Assembly: GCA_963978905.1 (NCBI GenBank) | Contig: OZ022258.1 | Location: 48,840,591 to 48,904,590, forward strand | DNA: 64,000 bases | Source of the DNA: Trichostrongylus colubriformis | Lineage: Eukaryota > Nematoda > Chromadorea > Rhabditida > Trichostrongylidae | Reading direction: 5' to 3' | The notes under the pieces: generated by a model | What the model was told of the DNA's origin: nothing | The model's database searches: none | Seen by the model: the letters and a program-made list of their open reading frames with translations, nothing else | Shown here: positions 35,744-45,913 of the stretch, in pieces | Numbering within the stretch: the first letter of the stretch is position 1 | How the letters are laid out: every line of letters starts with the position of its first letter | Translations under genes and position numbers: made by a program

Positions 35744-36873
35744 ATGCTTGCCATCTACCTCATGCTCTTCCTCATTGGTGAGTTGTTTGAGAACCCTTTT
35801 AACTTGTTTCCAGTTACTGTAAAATTCGTACAAAATGAATTCATTTCAAAGCCATCATTTTCTAGCTTCCACTGCAGCAAGAACAACTGTAAACAACGAT
35901 GTTGATTCAGGTGGGTGATATATAACAACTTATGATCTTTATTAACTTCAATGGGTTGTTTATAAAATAAATAAGCACCATTCCAGCTGAAACTGATGGA
36001 CCGTCAACAGGTGCAGGTTCAGGCGCAGAGGTCAGTTCGTTTTTCATATCCACTTAATCAGCCCTACTGACTAAGAAATGATTGATAGAAATCCCAAATA
36101 TACTATCTGATCGATTCTGTCAAAGCCCGTTGAAGGAATGAAGGGATAAAGTTTTTGGCATTGAAAAATCTCTCCTGTGAAATGCACCGCGCCTCCTACT
36201 ATAGTTCCATTCAGAACAGTGGCGGCAGTGGGATGCAGTTTTACTTATACAATATTTTGCGGGGCTCAGACGCTGTAAAATTCAGTGCTTTTATCCTCTC
36301 GGACGAGATTGATACCAATTCACTAATCCCGGAGGGATGGAGGGCTTGGCTGTTGGCATCCCGCACCATGAGGAAGGAAGTGTGCTCCATCTGTCACCAC
36401 ACCACCTCCGCCCTCTGGGTAGGTTATATATGTGAGAGTCCGTTTCTATACCTGTTCCTCCCGTGAACCGTGAGAGGTGGGGCTGCTCTTCCTTCCACTG
36501 CGTCACCTCACGGCTTCAGCAAACATGTTGTCGACCCAAGACTAATGCAAAGAAAGTATCGTTCCCGAAATGTGATGTAGAAGACATTACATAAAATTAC
36601 GATTTGATGACTCAAACCTCGCCTGTCGAAAAAACCGCGAGTGAAGGGATTATTGACTGACGCACTTACTCCAATGAATTCATGGTCATGGCATTTGTAG
36701 AAGGATCAAAATTTAAAAGCGCTTGTCAGCGCTTATGAGGATTATTTCAGACTCAAAGTCTATGTTTTTTACAATGTTCATTGCAGAACTTGAATCGCTC
36801 CCCGGAATCACCGGAATCGGCGGAATCGCTGGAAACTCCAGATGAGCGAAGTGGTAAAGCTGTGTTGTTATGA
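35744..36873 (+). CDS. Gene D: short secreted Ser/Pro/Glu-rich peptide
   Basis: Four exons, 35744-35777, 35866-35910, 35987-36030 and 36787-36873, give 69 residues in one frame. Exon 1 (34 nt) encodes MLAIYLMLFLI. Exon 2 encodes ASTAARTTVNNDVDS with a plausible cleavage site after the Ala-Ala. Exon 3 encodes AETDGPSTGAGSGAE. Exon 4 encodes LNRSPESPESAESLE and stops at TGA 36871. Exons 1 and 2 end in phase 1 and exon 3 in phase 0, exactly as in genes E and F. The tail resembles the repeated terminal exons of gene E (LNRSPESPESPE). No known peptide hormone or toxin motif was recognised. An AATAAA lies at about 36977. Confidence 0.65.
36600..36700 (+). repeat. Duplicated gene D promoter segment inside its third intron
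   Basis: GATTTGATGACTCAAAC, GTCGAAAAA, GAGTGAAGGGATTATT and CTGACGCACTTA recur in the same order as at 35590-35660. The copy stops before the TATA box. Confidence 0.6.
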
Positions 36874-37155
36874 ACACCAGAAAACTACCTGGAAACCTAA
36901 TGGTCTTATGTGGTGGAATTTGCTGAATGCTGTTTCTGCGGATGATTAAATATTTATTATTTTACACGAGAACCTCAATAAATCGTGCCATGGTTTCTTC
37001 TTCGCGAAGTGCATTGTATGAGACATTGTTCAAAATGATTCACTCAGACATGTTCTAGTTTGGGCACGATGCCGTTGAAGTTGGCAGGATCCTAAATAAG
37101 GGCCGCTGAGGTGTGACACGCTCACGGGGGAGCCTTGGCGCACATATCCCATGTA

Positions 37156-37896
37156 TACAGGGGGTGCCAAAAAAGTAATTTTGTTCAAAGCCTACTGCCA
37201 CTATGTATACAAAATAGAGGGTAATGAAAGCGATGAAAGCATTAGGGCAAAATATTCCTGGAATGTTCCTCTCAAAGCAGGAATAAGCTGTGGCACACTG
37301 CCTTCACCGTCGCAAAAATATGGATTCTCTAGCCGGCACAGTCGGGCTATAGAGCACCTACGCCATGAAGGCCGCCTAAAACAGCACAGCCAGCACCCGT
37401 AAGAGGTCTCTCGTGGGGAGCTTACTGAGGATTGACCCATCGGCTCGTAGAATCACACGGTTCTTGCTGCTTGGATAACCCTGCTATGATCCGAAGTGTC
37501 ATTTTTCAAGCCTCAAATCCCTCTTCGAATGGTTTTCAGTGATAATGGCACGTTCTGGCTCTTAGAAACGGAGGGTGTTGGGAGCTCGGAAAAAAAACGG
37601 AATATTCAAGACGCCATCCAATATGAATCTCCTTAAAAACCCACAGTGAACAGACCTCAGCAAGCATTGAACGAACGTGATGAAATCTCCGATTTTGCAT
37701 TGCTGAGGTGATACATCATGTTCACGCAGAAGAAGCTCCCGATCCTGTTCGTGAAGAAGGCTGTTACGGGGTTCAGTGATGGTATGAAGTGAGCTCTTCA
37801 ATTTGGGGATGGAAATGCATTGTCAGAATTTTCTGAAGTTCGACCAATGTGGGGTTGGAAGCTGAGGAGAAACATCATTTTTTGATAGCCCCTGTA
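37156..37896. mobile_element. Non-autonomous transposon, family X, copy 3
   Basis: The ends are TACAGGGGGTGCCAAAAAAG and TTTTTTGATAGCCCCTGTA, flanked by TA. At 741 bp it is almost the same length as copy 1 in inverted orientation. Confidence 0.7.
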
Positions 37897-38149
37897 CATG
37901 GTAAACGAAGAGCATAAGGAATTCGCGCAAAAGATCTATTTCCACAAAACATGTAACAGACAAAAATTTTGTAGTTTCTGCTTCTCGGAATATAATGGTA
38001 CCGGTGAAGATGTAGAGGTGAAGTTCGAAGGAATTGTCCACTGAAATTCCATGATTCCAATTTCTTTTGCAATCTTTCCGAGAAATGCAGTACACGAACC
38101 GAAACGTAAGAAATAAGGTGAAACACATATCACCCAACTCGCTTTTGAA

Positions 38150-38470
38150 CGTCTATTTCAAATATTTGCATTCAGAATCTGCGAAACGGTTATCTGAGTT
38201 ATCTCGGTTTTTCTGTATAAATAACACTACCTCATGGTCCGTCCGGGACATTTCTAGCGAGCCACGGTGGCCGTTTTGAAACCGCGCTAGTCGTGCTAAT
38301 GGGAAAGGCCCTCGCAAATGGGGCACCACGGCAAACTTTGACCCCTCCTGACTCGCTTCAGAATGACATTTTGCAATTTTGGTTCTCACAGTTACAATCA
38401 GTGCTCAGAGCTCTATCGATCCATCTAGGTCTCAATTTAAAGGTCATAAGAAGTTGCAACCTGTCATCTC
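38150..38470. repeat. Dispersed repeat related to the 40.8-41.9 kb foldback arms
   Basis: CAAACTTTGACCCCTCCTGA, TCGCTTCAGAATGACATTTT and AGAGCTCTATCGATCCATCT match the right arm at 41740-41938. Confidence 0.55.
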
Positions 38471-38589
38471 TATTTTCTTCCATTAATCCTTCAGTTACTC
38501 TTGGTTTGACCTTCAACAGCCTATCCAAAGGTGAGTCCTTACTTCTATCGTATAGTAAAATGTTGAGCACGAGATGAAGCAAAAACAGA

Positions 38590-38595
38590 TTTATT
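38590..38595 (-). terminator. Poly(A) signal after gene E exon copies
   Basis: TTTATT on the plus strand reads AATAAA on the minus strand, about 67 bases past the last copied exon. Confidence 0.5.
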
Positions 38596-38661
38596 ATGGA
38601 AAAGACGATTCACATGGAATAAATATCGAGGATTATTGCCAGGAATCACAATGAACAGCTT

Positions 38662-39519
38662 TTACAAGGTAGGAAGAATAAAAACCCCATCTTTGCCGGT
38701 TTCAGTACTTTCCGGAGATTTTGGCGATTTTGGAGAGCTGTTCAGTGCCTCTAATAAACAAGATCATGAACACATGAACTGCGGTTGTCTAGTGAGTAAA
38801 TCAATGACTTACAGCAGCTCTACGGCTACGGCCGGTTTCTAGACTTTCCGGCGAATCAGGTGATTCTGGCGATTGTGGCGATTCTGGAGAGCGGTTCAGT
38901 GCCTATAATAAGCAAGATAAACAGTTGAATTGCGGTCGTCTAGTCAACCAACGACTCACAGCAGCTCTACGGCCACGGCCGGTTTCTCGACTTTCCGGCG
39001 AATCAGGTGATTCTGGTGATTCTGGCGATTCCGGGGAACGATTCAGTGTCTGTAAACAATATGTAAGATCACATGCTCTTAAAAAACGGCTATTTAATCA
39101 GGAACAAACTGCTCTACGCCGTCGTGGGTTTTCTTGGCTTGCTGCTGAATTTGGAGATTCAAGGGAGCGATCCTAAAAACAACATCACGAGTTCATGAAA
39201 TGTCGCTCATTCCTTTGAACATGTAAATGCTGAAAACTAAGCTCACTTCGGTAGACTGCACACCGGTTTCAACTGTAAATAAAAGATATTTATTCCGAAG
39301 AGTAACTCAGAAGCTGCCCAGGAGTAACTAGAGGTGCTCACCTGAAGCAGGACTGTTCTCTACACTTCTCGCTGTAGTGAGAGCTAAAAAAAGAAGTGTT
39401 TTAGAATGTAAAGGATATTTTCCAGAACTTCTGGGGTGATAAAAGTCGAGTGAGAAGAGCTCTCAAAGACATTCAGGCAACATACCGATGAGGAAGAGCG
39501 CAATGTAGATGGCGAGCAT
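38662..39519 (-). CDS. Gene E: short secreted peptide with four tandem terminal exons
   Basis: On the minus strand, exons 39519-39486 (leader MLAIYIALFLI, 34 nt), 39383-39342 (ALTTARSVENSPAS), 39272-39247 (VETGVQSTE) and 39172-39098 (DRSLESPNSAASQENPRRRR then AVCS) give 58 residues. Exon phases are 1, 1, 0, as in genes D and F. Downstream are three further copies of the last exon: 39049-38903, 38902-38811 and 38748-38662. Each has an AG acceptor, an open frame in phase 0, an LNRSPESPESPE-like, LNRSPESPQSPE-like or LNSSPKSPKSPE core, and its own stop. They look like mutually exclusive alternative 3' exons, or like recent exon duplications. The only AATAAA seen lies after the last copy (38595-38590). 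The Arg-rich ends (NPRRRR, TGRGRRAA, TGRSRRAA) could be processing sites. Confidence 0.65.
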
Positions 39520-39524
39520 TGTAT

Positions 39525-39560
39525 TGTTCTGAGTCAGCGTTTGGCCAACAGGTATATATG
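39525..39560 (-). promoter_or_regulatory. TATA box and start region of gene E
   Basis: CATATATACC on the minus strand is followed about 28 bases later by TCAGAACAATACAATG, almost identical to the gene F start. Confidence 0.6.
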
Positions 39561-39619
39561 AGCGTCAAAACTTGCCTCCATGGATTAACCCGGACAATAC
39601 ATCTGCCCTTTTCCTTGTT

Positions 39620-40830
39620 TACCCTACATTTAATCCATCGATCTTTGATGTATATCATTAGAATGGGTTTAGTTTGAAACATTCACAGCTTAATGCGTAT
39701 TTACTATTTTAGATGAATCGCGGTTGCCTGCTAGTTGCATGAAGAGTGATTACGTTTTCTGACAAACATCGCCTTTGGAGAGCAGAATATGGCCAACACC
39801 TCATGATTGAGGCCTGCGTGATGTTTGCGTTGCAGTTCATTCAGGGAGCATACCAGGCTTTGGACATATCGCTGACTTTTTCGGTTTTTAAAAACAAGGT
39901 ATCGTCAAATAGGGGAGTTACTGGAATGACTAAGAGCGTTCGATCACCACATCATAGCCCAAAGCCTACAAAAACAAAAGTGCGAAAGTATTTTATGTAG
40001 TTTGAAATGAGTGTTTTATAGAGATAGCCCGGAATATGATTCACAAAAGCGCACAACAGAGGTGAATATGTGGAAATAGCACCTTCAGACAGATTTAAAC
40101 AAGTCATGCATTTACTTACATTTCATGAACCTTCGGTGATTTTCGACCTACCGCCACCGCGTATGTGTCATCAAATAAGCTCGTTTTCTTAATCGTGTAT
40201 GGTACTTAATCCCTATTAATTACGGTATCTCAGCACAGCGAACATTAAAAGAGCCCGTTCAGATTCATAGCTTACTGCGAGGGAAACGGCGACATTTTCT
40301 GGAGATTACTTTTACCTTGATTTCTCGTTAATAGAACGCGGAGCAATAAGTTGTGCTATTTATTTATTTGTTTATATATTTTATTTGTTTTATTTACTTG
40401 TATTTTATTTCTTTCATTTATTTGTATGCGCCAGAAGACGCGCCAGAGAACAGGAGAAAAGTAAATTGGTCGAGAAGACTGACACCCAATTCTTTGCAGT
40501 TACAAGCAGTAGTATAAAAAAAGTACACACGTCTTTAGTCGCTCAACCAACGGATTAGGGTAGAACTCAATAATCAAGAAAAAACATGCGCATTATTCTC
40601 GATGGGAAACAGATCCTCCTTCGAGCCAGACGCAACCACGAATCGGATCCAAGTCCTATACCTGCACCCGTCGGCAGCGCTCACGCCACCATAGGAGGTC
40701 ATGGGAGTTTTTCTGAACTCCGAAACAGAGTATACCGACAGCCCTCGTGGTACAGACAGACCACGCAAAAGCTGGATAACCAGACTCGGGGACCTCAAGA
40801 GCGAAGGGTATGTTCAGAATGGGGATGAGA
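39620..40830. other. Intergenic region, no gene supported
   Basis: A frame at 39746-40000 ends in a basic Ser/Pro tail (SVRSPHHSPKPTKTKVRKYFM without the first S) and could be a stray exon, but no partner exon was found. A T-rich ATTTATTTGTTT tract lies at 40355-40430. Confidence 0.3.
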
Positions 40831-40837
40831 AGAACTC

Positions 40838-41938
40838 CTCTCACTAGGGAAGGTATTTTACTTCCCATGGAACTTTGAAATGAGACCCGGGGGGATCGAT
40901 AGAGCTTTGAACGCTGATTATAACTGTGAAATTCGAAACTGCCAAATGGCATCCTGAAGCGAGTTACGAGGGGTTAAAGTTTGCGTGTGACTTGCCTGTG
41001 ACATCTCAATGGCGAGGCGCTTCGTTATCAGCATGACTAGCGCATAACCAGATATGGCCGCCGTGGTTTGGTGGTAGTGCTCCGGTTCCGTAAACGCGAG
41101 GTCGTAGTCCCGCCGGTGCGGTTATTTTTGCATTTTGTGTTTCATTGTCAGTAAGTGCTTTTGTTTCACTTCTAAACGTTCCCTTGTATGATATTCGCGC
41201 GTAGGGGGTCGAATTACCCTTCTGTGCAAATTTCCAGCCGGATCCAGTTTTTGGTCCAACTTCGGGAAATGAGGGGTGGCCAGGTGTTAAGTAGGAGTTT
41301 TTGAGTTTCCTTCCACAAAAAATCCTGCAAGCTGAACAAGATAACCTAAACATACCTATTACACTTGCCCATCACACTAAACGCCCGTGACAAGCGCCAA
41401 ATAAGAGCATTTGCTGGGGAAGGGTGAACGACTACTCCTTTGTCAAATGGATTGCAGGCCAGCTCATCAATTTTTCCGAAATTTGGTCAAATTCTCGAAT
41501 TAGCTGAAAACTTGTCCCATAGGGTAGTTTGATCCCCTGAACACGAAAATCACAATGGTTTTGCGTGAAAACGTATGGCTGCGCGCTATGGGCTCCCAAA
41601 CATACCATGAAATGGTATTACTCTTTTTTTCAGAAAAACCTTCATAACTTCATTCAGGTAATTGTTTGACAGATTCTGAATACAGATTTGAGATCAGCAT
41701 TTAAAAGCGCGCACAGTGGTATGTGTCTCATTGCAAATGGCCATTTTGACAAACCGTCTGATGGCGAAGTGCCTCGCCAATGAGGTGTCACAGGCAAACT
41801 TTGACCCATCGTAACTCGCTTCAGGATGCCATTTGGCAATTTTGGTTTTCACTGTTATAATCAGCGTTCGAAGCTCTATCGATCCCCCCGGGTCTCATTT
41901 CAAAGTTCCATGGGAAGTAAAATACCTTCCCTAGTCAG
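40838..41938. repeat. Foldback with ~200-bp arms
   Basis: The left arm 40838-41040 (CTAGGGAAGGTATTTTACTT, GAGACCCGGGGGGATCGATA) is repeated as its complement at about 41740-41938. The roughly 700 bp between the arms contain a tRNA-like sequence and no transposase. Confidence 0.7.
41057..41122 (+). pseudogene. tRNA-like sequence (Thr-CGT-like)
   Basis: GCCGCCGTGGTTTGGTGGTA looks like an acceptor strand plus D arm. TTCCGTAAA resembles a CGU anticodon loop. GAGGTCGTAGTCCCGC resembles a B box, and TTATTTTT follows. Stem pairing is imperfect and the B box is off consensus, so it is probably a tRNA-derived repeat head. Confidence 0.35.
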
Positions 41939-42736
41939 AGACGGTAAAATGAAACTCAACAAAAGCCCATATGTTTATACTCTCTTGTTCTCGAGCTATA
42001 AGTGAAGTTATGCCAGGGCGGTTGCCTTGGCACATAAAAATCGCCAATCCAGATTAATTGTTCTAGAATGCGAAGCCCACTAATTAGTCAATACGGATGC
42101 GGTAGTCCGGCGAGGGGCAATAAATCCAACATCTCAATGTCACCTATGTGCTGTGTACTCATTTATCCCAGCCGCTCCGGTCTCGTCTCCACCCCTGCAA
42201 TCTGATTTGCAGATCGGATTCGGTATCTGGTTTCGGATTACGGTATCTGGCCTTCATGAGTTTACCCTTCCTGCACCAGACCTCCAACAAATATAACTAT
42301 ACATCCACAGTCTCAGAGCACGCGCTTCACAACCATTAGCAAGATTATACAAACTCCCATACAACCAATAAGGTATTTCCGACTTTCAAATTTTTAAAAT
42401 TTATGTAACCAAGACCCTTCAACCACTTGTAACTTCCATAATTTTCGGTACAAAAAAACCCAAACCACAAACCCGAATCCATTAAAAACAACAAAAAGGA
42501 CAACATAATCCAAGCCTCTTTCTTTTTCACTAGAGACGTTATTGCTGTAGTGCCCCTCGATTTCCCCGCACAGTCAGTTCTTTGCTGGGGTAGTCGAAAA
42601 TTTTCAGGATATACTGCTCGTTTCCCAGAGCAACTCAAAAATTAAAAATTTGAAAAAGGCGTAGCCTGTGTTGTTCGTACAAAGCGATTCCGAACTTTGC
42701 AAAAATATAATAATAATAATTAAGCAATAATTTTAG

Positions 42737-42967
42737 TTGACCAAATCTACATTTTTTGTTTACCCATCTCAAGATCTTCTTCCACTAGATCCAGAGCACG
42801 CCTCTGGTATCATCACAAGTTTGCTGGATTTTTCGTTTAATTCCACAATATCGTCCGCCAGCAAGAGAGCTTCAGCTCCCACTGCAGCCATGCGTGCGAG
42901 AATCTATCGCAAGAAAGTCCTCACTTCCCAGCGAGAACAGTCAGCTTCGGGCGAAACGAAATTTTAG
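42737..42967 (+). CDS. Possible lone exon
   Basis: An acceptor-like ATTTTAG precedes a 77-codon open frame ending in TAG. It reads as ordinary coding sequence: Ser-rich, with an aromatic-poor C-terminus and a basic RARIYRKKV block. I found no matching upstream exon, donor or family resemblance. It may be the last exon of an unseen gene or chance. Confidence 0.25.
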   Translation: MTKSTFFVYPSQDLLPLDPEHASGIITSLLDFSFNSTISSASKRASAPTAAMRARIYRKKVLTSQREQSASGETKF

Positions 42968-43444
42968 GTGGTTTCAGGGGTTTGTGCTTAGAAAAATTAT
43001 CATTTCTTTTTTTCTTCAATCTATTCAGTAAAGGAAAAAACTCACATATGCTAACGTTACCAGAGGAAACGACTGAGTGTGATCTCACAGAGCTAATCTA
43101 CTCCCCCGTAGCATACACAATTCAATACAATACACGGCCTGTTTGGCTTAGCCATCGAGGCCAATCTAAATGTCCCAATAGGTGCGACATATCCCTACAT
43201 CAATAATCTTCAACCCCACTCAATAGTCACCAAGGTGTACAAAAACTCCACAGAAGGTCCTACGTGGCATAGTCCTAATTAACTCAAGTGATATCAATTA
43301 GCCCAATTCAAATATGCCCCTTCACCCATTTACATAAATTCTCAAAGGTAGAAATTATAATAAACGTTCACAGCATATTACTCATACCATCATAAGGAAA
43401 CAACATATCGCAATCCCATACCATGCGGTATCAATTTCCTTAAT

Positions 43445-43888
43445 CAACATACTACCCTCTCCCTTCGCTTTGGAGAAGCACTGACTTCCTGCTATGCGGG
43501 CAATGCTGTTATAATCCGCAATCCTTTTTTCGAGCACTAAGGGGATGTAATGGTAATGTCACAACGACATAGCTTGAAAACCAGGACATTGGGAGCTGGA
43601 AAATAGAGTGTCGAAGAGCAAGCGAGTCTCCCAATATCAGCCCGTCGACTACCGTGCAGAGCTCGCCAGGGTTGTATGCAATGATGAAACCGAGGATCAC
43701 GGAGAGTCGTCACGTCGCATCACGTTTGTGTATCAGAGGTTGTCCATCATTTGTGCAGAAGGGTTAAGGTTAAAGTCAACGTAAGTTTGAGCCTGACAGT
43801 AGAAACATTCAATCAAAATTCAAATAGTATGATTGATATGTGTTGAAAGTCGGAGAAGAATTCGAATTTCTTGGCATCCTTCTGAGTA
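43445..43888. mobile_element. Non-autonomous transposon, family X, copy 4 (truncated)
   Basis: GCTGTTATAATCCGCAAT, GGTAATGTCACAACGACATA and the end TTTCTTGGCATCCTTCTGAG follow the order seen in copies 2 and 3. The left third is missing. Confidence 0.5.
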
Positions 43889-44309
43889 CAGGAGCGTAAT
43901 GTTCACCCGACATTTCACACTCGGCAGCAAAATTGAAAGTCCTTTAGGTCCATAACTGAGGCGCATTACCTCATAGTAAGTCCATTGACAACACAACAAG
44001 ACAGTGTAGCGATATGAGCTATACTAGATTCATCGCTCTACAGGCGAGAAGAAAGCTCGATGGAGGCTTGATCCTAGATGGAATGAGCCCGTGCATAGGT
44101 GCGGCTCTGGGCCCTTTTGATATCAGAATCTTGCACTGAATTGCTTTTAGGATGGAATCCCGGTCAGTCTTATATCAGCAGATAAGCACTCACCAGTAGT
44201 AAACCAGGTACTTCGCTCGTCTCGAATATGATCTAAAAGATGTGGATCCTATCGGCTTCCATGTTAAAATTCTATCAGATGTTACAACTCGACATTTATG
44301 TTACTTGCA

Positions 44310-44755
44310 TCCAAGCTTATTACGTGTTTGAAGGAACCGGAAGGTCCGAAACAAGAGGAATTTGCAAAGAAATGAGCATTTTGTAACGAATACTCAAGGT
44401 TAGAAGCGATAATAGGCGAAAAATGTGGATTCGAATGCGCGACGCTGTGCTGTGTATAGCATCCAATTCGCATCCACACACTGACTTTCCGAGTTGTCCG
44501 CTGTAGGAGCGGGCCGCGGGCCAACGTTAGTTGTAACACTGACTCCCAGCGCAGTGGAGTGGCCATTCCAACTACTTTAGTATTCATATGAGTACATCTA
44601 GAAACAATATAAGAAAGAACATAGTAAAAGGGAAAAACAAATTTATGATTGAAACATCTCCTTTGGGCACCATGCCAAGGCGCCAAATTGGCGAGTTTGT
44701 GCAATGGCAGCCACCTAAACTCGTCCACACTACGTCAATTCTACCGTAAGCCAAA
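44310..44755. repeat. Dispersed repeat, family R, copy 2
   Basis: This is a same-orientation match to 26545-26990. The minus-strand frame is longer here, running into upstream sequence at 44728-44282. Confidence 0.6.
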
Positions 44756-44759
44756 AATT

Positions 44760-45870
44760 TTGCGCCTATCTTGAGCGCTAATACACAATACTGAGTGCTG
44801 CGAAATTTTTAAAAGTATCCATCAAGTGCTTGATTAAGAGATTACTGCATGGTAGTGATGGAAAGTGCATAGCCATGTCGTAGCTATGTGAAAAGAGTCA
44901 GCGTGTCACGAGTATAAGTCTTGAGTCTACGAATTGATTTATTTGTTATGTGTGTTACTAGAAGGTTTGTATATTCTAGGTCAGACTTATCTTCCTAAAA
45001 ACTTACTTTTTCTCAAGAATCACTACCAACGTACCCAAAATTAAAAAAACTGGTTGAAAAGATGTAAGTGGACCATGTATACCCTAGAACCCTTGTGCGT
45101 AATGATCAAAACTGATTATCTGTGGATTTCAAATCAGTTGATAAAAGGAATTTACTGTGCTGCATCCCACCAGTGGAACGCGTTGCCCCACGCGGCAGAA
45201 AGCGTGCTTACCAGCATTGGACTGTCGGCAACCGTTAACTATACACATAGCTACCTTCATTCCTTCACATTTACCTTTGACATAAGTAGACCAGCTAAGC
45301 AGCCAGGCTCGAAATCAATAGTATGTATATTTCTACGTGTTCTGTGGTGAGCTCACTCACTACCGACCTCATCCCTCACCATCCATTCTAACACTTGCCA
45401 CACACCACACGGAATATGCGATGTGGCACACTGCCACACGATTTCGACCATGTTTCCATCTGCCACTCATAGCTTATGCTATTTCGTAATCAAAAATTCA
45501 TACACTCTTATTTTTGCCTCACTCTGTTAGGCTTTATACGGGATCGCGAAGTCGAAATTATTCCGCTAATATCTGTTTTTGATATTCAATGGTTTCCTAA
45601 CGCCATTGTAACTGAGGAAAGCAGTACGCATAATAAATGTAGAGGATGTCATCATGCCTATCTGGGATGAGTTTGATTTTGGGATCCTGGCTTCGGTTCC
45701 CTTATACCAATCTCTGAAACCCAACTGAATGTGAAGGGCATCAAAATCAAAATTGAAAATTTTGTGATGTTAGTGAATGCAGGAAGTGTGAAAAGATTAA
45801 GCATAGCATGTTGAAAACAAAGGGAGGGCTCAGGTATTATTCGAGCCACTTTATCACTGACGTCGTGGGC
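44760..45870. other. Intergenic region upstream of gene F
   Basis: No gene is supported. The open frame at 45054-45350 has no acceptor or partner exon consistent with it. Confidence 0.3.
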
Positions 45871-45908
45871 CATATAAAACTACTGATCAACACATAGACC
45901 TCAGAACA
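45871..45908 (+). promoter_or_regulatory. TATA box and start region of gene F
   Basis: CATATAAAAC at 45871 is followed by TCAGAACAATACAATG at 45901, leaving a leader of about 13 bases before ATG 45914. Confidence 0.6.
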
Positions 45909-45913
45909 ATACA

